Shown in pieces: positions 16,701 to 21,572 of a stretch of DNA of 21,572 nt. The stretch is from a virus. Where the stretch lies: positions 1-21,572 of IMG/VR virus record IMGVR_UViG_3300005584_000048; one strand, 5' to 3'. The position numbers and the translations under genes were made by a program. The notes beneath the pieces are model-generated. The model saw nothing but the letters and a program-made list of their open reading frames with translations, searched no databases and was not told where the DNA came from. The first letter of the stretch is position 1, and each line of letters begins with the position of its first letter.

Positions 16701-17357
16701 AAGTTTATCTGGACTTCCAGCTGGCATTGATTGTTTTTCCATGATGTCTTTAATTGTCATCTTAGACAATTTGACATTACCACTACCAGTTGCTACAGAA
16801 GAAGTTCCTTGTGGACCATTTGAAGATTTTGTAAAGGTATCATAACTACCCGCAACTGTCTCACCACTCTTAATAAGTTTAGCAAGTGGACCAATAACAT
16901 TTTCTGTGCTTACAACTTTGCCAGGTGGTAATTTATCTGATCCAACTGAACCACCAGATGAGACTGTCGGTGGAGGTGGAGCATTGGCTGCTCTTTCTGG
17001 TTCTCCCCTAAATTGATAATTATTAACAACTAGCGGAGTTTGTACATTACCACCGTCAAAGGCATCTTCTTTTTGAGAAACTCCCGTAAGAGTTCCCATC
17101 ATAATTGGAATCTGCTCGTCTACATCCATGAAGAAAATTAATACCCATGTACCAGGAACTGGTCCAACTGGTGAACTACCAACACCAGAAGAGCCAGCTT
17201 CAGTGATGGGTAATACAGGTTGAGCCCATGGCAGATCTTTCGTTGGAAGTTCAGTTTTATCTTCAGTATGAAGACCAACAACACGAACTTTACAACGTCC
17301 TACTTTTAAAGGATCATCTCTGTCCTCTACGCATCCAGTATAAAACTTTTTAAACAT
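13743..17357 (-). CDS. 5: Central hub/spike protein gp5 with two predicted cell-wall lytic domains
   Basis: In T4, trimeric gp5 is the needle: OB-fold, lysozyme, beta-helix. This protein is 1204 residues (T4: 575). Residues 1-115 are the OB-fold (TGCVEDRDDPLKVGRCKVRV, GTWVLIFFMD, PIMMGTLTG). Residues about 155-335 look like the lambda R transglycosylase/COG4678 family, with a SGE motif (candidate catalytic Glu166), SSVGKYQI at 220-227 matching the lambda GAGRYQL element, and a QD at 252-253. Residues 395-465 are Leu/Gly-rich. Residues 665-905 are the beta-helix, with twelve exact octads at 781-876 (pattern as in FNMESGAD, FNIKSDKL). An Ala/Thr/Pro/Lys linker follows. Residues about 1028-1180 are an M15-type zinc peptidase with SGFRRP, HPTGRAAD (His1123, Asp1130) and WIH (His1171). 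It starts inside the last codons of gp27 (8-base overlap). Confidence 0.93.
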   Translation of the reverse strand: MFKKFYTGCVEDRDDPLKVGRCKVRVVGLHTEDKTELPTKDLPWAQPVLPITEAGSSGVGSSPVGPVPGTWVLIFFMDVDEQIPIMMGTLTGVSQKEDAFDGGNVQTPLVVNNYQFRGEPERAANAPPPPTVSSGGSVGSDKLPPGKVVSTENVIGPLAKLIKSGETVAGSYDTFTKSSNGPQGTSSVATGSGNVKLSKMTIKDIMEKQSMPAGSPDKLSSVGKYQIDPVTLKNAIQALNIDVNQTFSESTQDLICQEYIVARKRPKLFAYFKTASKTDEKLLKDAGEALAAEFPTYEDPYNPGFPYGGEKGNYYKAGHRVATKFDTVKENLLQEWEFRNDANNPSPTVAIAGGDKVEKGSDFSGVRKSLPPDDSTTTPPESSTAAGTNIPNEFPNPDILGGLDILGAGNLTNFADLGNAFNAAALTAAGDLNNLGLGDLGKLGDLGSAIGELGISGLGNLDASLLSSITATQTEFANLAKQVNLDGDINKVLTSVTGTATSTLTSYGNNLNDISSNLGIDNPSGTVSGLVANLGLSSADPRLLVKEMEKIAGSTAGQAKALLVKLQGEPSKPQAVPMGERRPDGTISNGSLVDPTKGFQDPNGVYPKYQEEQDTNRLASGNNLGRTIVTEKQADLKSGIRIANGGTWNSPPVPYAAVYPYNHVKQYECGHVLEFDNTPEAERINIHHKAGTFIEIDASGTQVNRIMGDGYEIIDRNGFIYIKGACNLTVDGALNVRTDNVFNLEVSGAMNINVYNDANINVSGSTNMAIGGEFNLKANKINMESAGQFNLISKTGFNMESGADLHIKSDGTAFVQTEGNINNKTKGGVFIESGTDTNIKSGGLLNMQSEDIFNIKSDKLLNIESTDNLNLKTAGDGSFGSTGPLSINSSAAVAIDGTAIQLNNGDSTAPGSATAAKEAKPARTAVRTDLELPIETRGTSGVSQVASAPVVTRGSEVAFESPEKTPGSDLAAYKADRVAQNQTSKSGDAATTFAKDTVKPTAKSAATGKESDVSAILNMSPDAFNAGMRLSKNFTLGDLTKGGVRIPRRSYQMATGEMLAPQDIVANMKRLCDNVLEPICELYGRDSFIITSGFRRPSTGPNDGGDLNIKKADGSYQKEGGDHPTGRAADISFKGGKADTFKKAGEIVKKLGSWHQIIMEYDGGGSQFWIHCSYRQTGNQGMMFTMNNHQTIAGTYPKNGFVLV

Positions 17358-18693
17358 TGCTTAACCCATGATAAGAATCTTTGATTAATTGCATATGGCA
17401 CTCATGATGTTTTCTATCAATCACATGATTAATAGTAGCTATTAAATAAAATCCAGATATAGTGTTATCTAAACTATCAGTATCACTGTCAGATTTTTGT
17501 ATAGGTGCATTCTTATAACTTTTTACCCTAACTTTATCGCCAACAGTATAATCAGTCCTCCCCGCAACTACAATATTAATCTTAAATGCTTCTGCCATCT
17601 TCAATCTAGACATACGTTCTAGTCTCATAGTTACGCTAGTAACATCATCCCACTCATCCCCAAACATCTTTGAATGCACAACATCATTAAACATAACTCC
17701 TTTATTTGTTGCAATCAACTTAGATGTAAACAATGCAGTTGGGTTTAAATGAGTTTCTTTAGGATTAAACTTAGAACTCGGTTGATATGTAATTCTTTTA
17801 AATTTCTTTTTAGTAATATCAAAAAACATTATCGTAGAACCATAGGCTCCACTCATAACATTGTCCATGTAGTTTTGACTAGACACAATCTCAAACTCTT
17901 TAATAGATTGGTATTGTTTTAATATATTTCTACTAGATCCACCACCAGGTTTTATATCATCCTGCACTTGATTATTTAAAAAAATCATTTTTGGTCCATT
18001 ATTGCCGTTTACATTTAGTTCATCTAACGAAATAAAATTAAACCCATATCTATTTTCAAAAAAGATATATGTTGGATTACCTTTACTATCAAGAGCACGA
18101 TCAGCAAGGTAATTTATATTTTTAATTGGCGACCAGTAGTTAGAAACGTATTTTGTTTTATTTGCAACTAAAGTACATTTTACATTTTTCTTAAAATCTT
18201 GCTGTGGACCTTGTAACCATGTACCAACAATTTGCGGTACTATCTCACGAATGTTTCCTTCAAATGCTTTTGAAATTTTTGTATTCAGATCAGTTACCGC
18301 TTCAACAGCAATAAAGTGTAGTTGATAAACTACATTTCTATCTGCTAACTTCTCACGATCAGATATTTTGTAGATATAAAATCTTGCATTTATCACATCA
18401 GCTGGTTGTGACTTGTCGAATCCAGGAGTGAAAATCCTAATAGTTACTACTTCTTCTCCAATGAAAGGAAAGTTAGCAACAAAGTCAAGTGATTCGCTAA
18501 AGATTAAAGAGCCAGACATGAATGGCGCAAATAGATCTTCATATATTTGAATGGTTAGTAATTGATTTGTTACGTTAAATGTCTTACCATTTGCAAGAGA
18601 TTTTATTTCAATTCTCCCAACATTAATGTCTCCAGCCTGTCTGATTTTATCAGAACTAAATCCCTTTGATGCAGTACCAAGAAAATCAAACAT
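17350..18693 (-). CDS. 27: Baseplate hub protein gp27
   Basis: gp27 forms the trimeric ring that holds gp5 and supports the tail tube; T4 gp27 is 391 residues, this one 447. The N-terminal segment with RIEIKSLANGKTFNVTNQ and YEDLFAPFMSGSLIFSES, and the C-terminal GFYLIATINHVIDRKHHECH, are typical of the T4-like gp27 family. In T4 gene 27 is not next to gene 5; here the two partners of the same complex overlap by eight bases, which would favour balanced synthesis. It begins two bases after the gp53 stop. No unusual residues or breaks. Confidence 0.92.
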   Translation of the reverse strand: MFDFLGTASKGFSSDKIRQAGDINVGRIEIKSLANGKTFNVTNQLLTIQIYEDLFAPFMSGSLIFSESLDFVANFPFIGEEVVTIRIFTPGFDKSQPADVINARFYIYKISDREKLADRNVVYQLHFIAVEAVTDLNTKISKAFEGNIREIVPQIVGTWLQGPQQDFKKNVKCTLVANKTKYVSNYWSPIKNINYLADRALDSKGNPTYIFFENRYGFNFISLDELNVNGNNGPKMIFLNNQVQDDIKPGGGSSRNILKQYQSIKEFEIVSSQNYMDNVMSGAYGSTIMFFDITKKKFKRITYQPSSKFNPKETHLNPTALFTSKLIATNKGVMFNDVVHSKMFGDEWDDVTSVTMRLERMSRLKMAEAFKINIVVAGRTDYTVGDKVRVKSYKNAPIQKSDSDTDSLDNTISGFYLIATINHVIDRKHHECHMQLIKDSYHGLSNV

Positions 18694-18695
18694 AA

Positions 18696-19196
18696 TTATG
18701 CCATCAATCTTTCAAATTCAGAAGTCATTTGTTGTATAATCTGAAGGGAAACTAATTTAATAGTTCGTTTCGATTCATTAATTCTTTCTTCATATGTAAT
18801 ATTATCTATCGGAGTTGCTGATGGATAATCACTATTTACAACAAACCCATTTTCATCCTCGTAATGGTGTGTGTCATAAATGTTACCTTCGCCATATTTG
18901 TCAATACCATATTGAACTAATCTGTCATAAGGTAATGGAAAATCATTTAAATAATCATAACGCTGGTTTGCCATCATTATTGCCCAATGATATTTGGGCG
19001 AACCATAAAATTTGTTTGATATAATTTCTGGAGTCTCACCATCAATAATATCATAGAGATCATACAATGTTATATTATCGAGAGTGTTTTTTAATGGTCT
19101 TACATTCGCAGTGATATCTCGGACGATGAAAAGTTTATCGTCTCCATTCACCATGAAGTTGTAATATATTTCTGGGAGATTGTTAAAGTAACTCAT
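18696..19196 (-). CDS. 53: Baseplate wedge protein gp53
   Basis: gp53 is the last wedge protein to join in T4 and helps six wedges close around the hub (T4: 196 residues; here 166). Recognisable elements are the N-terminal SYFNNLPEIYYNF, the KNTLDNITLYDLYDIIDGET segment, and the aromatic PKYHWAIMMANQRYDYLNDFP that is characteristic of the family. The ATG overlaps the gp48 stop as TAATG and the stop is two bases before gp27. Identity is secure from sequence and context. Confidence 0.92.
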   Translation of the reverse strand: MSYFNNLPEIYYNFMVNGDDKLFIVRDITANVRPLKNTLDNITLYDLYDIIDGETPEIISNKFYGSPKYHWAIMMANQRYDYLNDFPLPYDRLVQYGIDKYGEGNIYDTHHYEDENGFVVNSDYPSATPIDNITYEERINESKRTIKLVSLQIIQQMTSEFERLMA

Positions 19197-20251
19197 TAGT
19201 AATTATTCGCTATTTGTGCTTTAGTCAAGATTGCCAATTCTATGAACGACAAGGTGACATTAATTTGAGTTGGCATTCCACCCTCGAAGGTATTGAATGC
19301 ACCATTTGGAGTATAATTTATATTCATACTTTCAAGTACGCAAGATGGATGGCGATGTAAATTAAAATTCTCAGTACCACCAGAATAATATGATATGTCA
19401 AATTCAGATGGATAGATAAAGACAAAGTTTGAAGTATCTTTAAACTCTGGGTGCATGTGGAGTTTAAATGTGTTTATAATTTTATTAACAGTTCTTGCTT
19501 CAGCAGCAGTACGAGGTGCAAAAGTATAATCAAATGTAAATTTTCTAAAGTTTACATTTTTAAATACCTGTTCCTTCATGGGGTTTGCTGCCATACCAGA
19601 AGCTGCAGAAAGAGCACCACTAATAGGTGTCTTTGATAGCGCAAGATTTAACGCAATATCTTTTGCAATTGACTTTGCTGCATTCTCTCCACCTTCAACT
19701 GCTTTACCTATTTCTCTATTGGCTATGGCTGCTGCTTGAAAAGCAAAGGTTTCTTCACTAGACCATTCCATACTATAATTTATATTCAACTGATTTGGTA
19801 CATGAAGCATGATTCCAGCAGTAATTCGTTTCTGTTGTCGTGATAAATCACCACCAGTTGCATCAGTTACAATTACACCAGCACCTAGCCCAAGTAATGC
19901 ACCAACAGCAGTTCCGTCAAAGTTTCCACTCAACAACCCACCACCAAGAGCACCAATTTCTGCTGCGGCAAGAACACCTTCACCACTCGTAATTTTACTA
20001 CCAATTAATGCTCCACGCTGATCACGTGTTGGTTGATTTTGAACTGCCGTGGCAGAACCAGATTTTAATAATCTAGAATCATCACTTACATTAATATTGA
20101 AAAGTACGTAGTTTCCACCATAAACACGTTGGTTACTAAACAAGTCACTCGGATACGACATTCCACCAATTGCAAATTCTTTAGCATTGAATTTCTGCGC
20201 TTTGGTAGTTTCGAATTGGGGTGCGGTAGGTTTTTCGTTTGTTTCTGCCAT
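19196..20251 (-). CDS. 48: Baseplate tail-tube cap/junction protein gp48
   Basis: gp48 sits on the hub and, with gp54, makes the platform on which the tail tube polymerises (T4: 364 residues; here 351). The C-terminus matches in style: NYTPNGAFNTFEGGMPTQIN followed by VTLSFIELAILTKAQ, where T4 has KTPNGNFN...TLEITMREIITLNRA. A central FDYTFAPRTAAEARTVNKII segment corresponds to the T4 TWDLTPRSTEDLMAII element. Residues about 93-128 are a glycine-zipper-like hydrophobic stretch (GALGGGLLSGN, GALLGLGAGVIV), long enough to span a membrane. It is the first gene of the minus-strand operon, with a late-promoter motif 30 bases upstream and AGAGAA before its ATG. Confidence 0.9.
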   Translation of the reverse strand: MAETNEKPTAPQFETTKAQKFNAKEFAIGGMSYPSDLFSNQRVYGGNYVLFNINVSDDSRLLKSGSATAVQNQPTRDQRGALIGSKITSGEGVLAAAEIGALGGGLLSGNFDGTAVGALLGLGAGVIVTDATGGDLSRQQKRITAGIMLHVPNQLNINYSMEWSSEETFAFQAAAIANREIGKAVEGGENAAKSIAKDIALNLALSKTPISGALSAASGMAANPMKEQVFKNVNFRKFTFDYTFAPRTAAEARTVNKIINTFKLHMHPEFKDTSNFVFIYPSEFDISYYSGGTENFNLHRHPSCVLESMNINYTPNGAFNTFEGGMPTQINVTLSFIELAILTKAQIANNY

Positions 20252-20281
20252 AAGTTCTCTATTTTGGGTGGCTTACATTAT

Positions 20282-20288
20282 TATTTAG
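20282..20288 (-). promoter_or_regulatory. Late promoter motif for the baseplate operon (CTAAATA)
   Basis: The minus strand reads CTAAATA 30 bases before the gp48 ATG. A second ATAAATA lies farther upstream on the same strand at 20319-20325. T4-like late promoters need only this box. Its position at the head of an eleven-gene run makes it the probable main late promoter for the baseplate genes. Confidence 0.65.
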
Positions 20289-20303
20289 GCGCATTACTTA
20301 CGT

Positions 20304-20310
20304 CTAAATA
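20304..20310 (+). promoter_or_regulatory. Late promoter motif for gp4 (CTAAATA)
   Basis: The plus strand reads CTAAATA 29 bases before the gp4 ATG at 20340, nearly the same distance as on the opposite strand for gp48. The two boxes are separated by only 15 bases and point away from each other, so they form a compact divergent late promoter. Confidence 0.65.
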
Positions 20311-20339
20311 AAAGTGGTTATTTATTCTTTACAATATTT

Positions 20340-20777
20340 ATGTTCCATAAAAGACGATTCGTACCTGCATTTCCAGAAAAATACTCAGGTGATCCTACGT
20401 GTATAATCATGCGTAGTTCCTGGGAGACTAAATTCGCCTCATGGTGTGATAAAAACCCATCGGTCGTTAAGTGGAAATCTGAAGAAACAGTCGTACCGTA
20501 TCGCTGCCCAACCGATGATAAGATTCATCGTTATTTCGTGGACTTTCAGATTCAAATTAAGAACAAAGAAGGTTTGCTTAGAACCTATCTCGTAGAGGTA
20601 AAACCAGCTGCTCAAACTATTCCACCAGTATATCCAGGTCGTCAGACTCAGCGTTATCTAACAGAATCAATGACCTTTATTAAAAATCAAGCTAAGTGGA
20701 AAGCTGCCACTGAGTATGCAAAAGATCGTGGATGGGAATTTAAGATTATCACCGAGCATGAACTTGGTATTAAATGA
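20340..20777 (+). CDS. 4: Head completion protein gp4, TnsA-like nuclease fold
   Basis: gp4 acts after DNA packaging to finish the head so that the tail can join; T4 gp4 is about 150 residues, this one 145. The N-terminal motif with MRSSWETKFASW, the RYFVDF segment with a conserved Asp, and the VEVKPAAQ segment (Glu-x-Lys) form the Glu...Asp...Glu-x-Lys arrangement seen in TnsA/restriction-endonuclease-like folds. The later KWKAATEYAKDRGWEFKIITE is a helix-strand end typical of that fold. It has no clear Shine-Dalgarno. It heads the plus-strand operon and is transcribed away from the baseplate genes. Nuclease activity is inferred from the motifs. Confidence 0.9.
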   Translation: MFHKRRFVPAFPEKYSGDPTCIIMRSSWETKFASWCDKNPSVVKWKSEETVVPYRCPTDDKIHRYFVDFQIQIKNKEGLLRTYLVEVKPAAQTIPPVYPGRQTQRYLTESMTFIKNQAKWKAATEYAKDRGWEFKIITEHELGIK

Positions 20778-20778
20778 C

Positions 20779-20785
20779 CTAAATA
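20779..20785 (+). promoter_or_regulatory. Candidate late promoter motif (CTAAATA) five bases before the 200-residue gene
   Basis: CTAAATA begins two bases after the gp4 stop codon and is followed by five bases (ATTAA) and then the ATG at 20791. No Shine-Dalgarno is present. It shares this geometry with the motif before gp25. Confidence 0.5.
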
Positions 20786-20790
20786 ATTAA

Positions 20791-21393
20791 ATGGCTACTC
20801 AACCTAAAAACCCTTCCATGAATGACATTTTTGAGCGTAATAAATACGATCTCAAAACTGCATTAACAAAATCTCGTGGGTGGTTCTCTCAACAAGTACT
20901 GCTTCTCGATAAGCAGAGGATCACACCACAACGATTAATGCGTGAGAATAATGGTAATTTGAAAGCACGTGTTATTCCTGGGAATCTTTACATGTTTGGA
21001 TATGATCCAAAACTAAAGGAAACCCTACCGTACTATGATAAGTTTCCTTTAGTATTTCCATACGCAGCAGTTCCTGGTGGGTTCATGGGTTTAAATATGC
21101 ACTATCTTCCTTATCAATTACGTATTCGTCTGTTAGATCGTTTGATGGTATTCAAGAATAATGATAAAATGGATGCTACTACTAGAATAAGATACTCATG
21201 GGAATTGATCGCAGGTGTATCTAAGTTTAAATTAGCGGAACCTTGTATCAAACACTATCTATTGCCACATGTTAAAACATCGTTTAAGAAAATTGATTCC
21301 AACGACTGGGCGACAGCCATGATGTTACCAGTAGAACGATTTGCGAAAACCTCAAAACAAAATGTATGGAAAGACTCTCAGGCTAGTATATGA
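20791..21393 (+). CDS. Conserved T4-like phage protein, possible DNA end protector (gp2-type)
   Basis: The 200-residue product has a strong central motif: LYMFGYDPKLKETLPYYDKF, then PLVFPYAAVPGGFMGLNMHY and LPYQLRIRLLDRL. I associate this pattern with a conserved protein of T4-like phages, often near gp4 and sometimes called DNA end protector (gp2), but I cannot confirm the name from sequence alone. The N-terminus is basic with SRGWFSQQVLLLDKQRITPQ, and the C-terminal half is helical and Lys-rich, consistent with nucleic-acid or virion contact. No membrane segment or enzyme motif is seen. Its stop overlaps the next start as ATGA. The product is probably virion-associated and made late, judging by its neighbours gp4 and gp54. 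Confidence 0.8.
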   Translation: MATQPKNPSMNDIFERNKYDLKTALTKSRGWFSQQVLLLDKQRITPQRLMRENNGNLKARVIPGNLYMFGYDPKLKETLPYYDKFPLVFPYAAVPGGFMGLNMHYLPYQLRIRLLDRLMVFKNNDKMDATTRIRYSWELIAGVSKFKLAEPCIKHYLLPHVKTSFKKIDSNDWATAMMLPVERFAKTSKQNVWKDSQASI

Positions 21394-21572
21394 AAATATC
21401 AAATTTTGTATCACAGATCGGTGAATCTGGTTTAGCAAGATCAAATCGTTATACGGTTGAGATGGCTCTTCCAGGAACATCTTATAATACTAATCAATAC
21501 AGAAAGATGATGCTATTCTGTGAAGCTGTACAGCTACCTGGATTGAATGTAAATACAACACCAATTAGAACA
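21390..21572 (+). CDS. 54: Baseplate tail-tube initiator gp54-like (partial, N-terminus only)
   Basis: The first 61 codons are visible before the right edge. The translation begins MKISNFVSQIGESGLARSNR and continues with a YTVEMALPG strand and a CEAVQLPGLNVNTTPIR segment. This layout (a short helix, a strand with a small aliphatic pattern, then C-E-xx-x-LPG) is that of gp19/gp54 tail-tube-like proteins in T4-like phages, where gp54 initiates the tube on the gp48 ring. gp54 is favoured over the tube protein gp19 because of baseplate context, but too little is seen to be certain. The ATG overlaps the previous stop (ATGA), implying coupled translation. Confidence 0.6.
   Translation, partial: MKISNFVSQIGESGLARSNRYTVEMALPGTSYNTNQYRKMMLFCEAVQLPGLNVNTTPIRT

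Overview
The window is a stretch of a T4-like contractile-tailed phage genome (low GC, roughly 35-40% by eye, no host genes). It is the baseplate module plus the first genes of a divergent head/tail completion operon. Gene content and order resemble the T4-like phages of marine bacteria (cyanophage and pelagiphage relatives): the gp7 homologue is short, gp8 is greatly enlarged, a DUF4815 protein lies in the gp9/gp10 position, and the late promoters read CTAAATA or ATAAATA. The host cannot be named from this window.

Layout. From 20251 leftwards, eleven minus-strand genes are packed almost without gaps: gp48 (tail-tube cap), gp53 (wedge), gp27 (hub), gp5 (hub, lytic enzyme and spike), a 186-residue unknown, a PAAR spike tip, gp25 (sheath initiator/wedge), gp6 (wedge), a gp7-type wedge protein with C-terminal repeats, a 153-residue virion protein, a gp8 wedge protein of 1096 residues, and the first 1534 codons of a DUF4815 protein that runs off the left edge. 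From 20340 rightwards, plus-strand genes encode gp4 (head-completion, nuclease-like), a 200-residue conserved phage protein, and the first 61 codons of a gp54-like tail-tube initiator. The 88-base gap 20252-20339 holds divergent late promoters. There are no tRNAs, CRISPR arrays, insertion sequences or host genes, and no other gap exceeds about 40 bases.

How it works together. gp27 and gp5 form the central hub and needle, PAAR caps the needle, and gp25, gp6, gp7, gp8 and gp53 build the wedges that lock around the hub. gp48 and gp54 close the hub and start tail-tube polymerisation. gp8 and the DUF4815 protein probably carry the outer surface and the connection to host-recognition fibres.

The most notable points are: gp5 has two predicted cell-wall-degrading domains (a lambda-R-like transglycosylase domain in the T4 lysozyme position and an M15 peptidase after the spike); gp8 has a recognisable T4 gp8 scaffold interrupted by two large insertions built from three kinds of repeated module, one shared with the DUF4815 protein; the gp7 homologue has lost the large N-terminal part of T4 gp7 and gained six C-terminal repeats; and late-promoter motifs sit at two fixed distances from start codons, 29-30 bases or exactly 5 bases.
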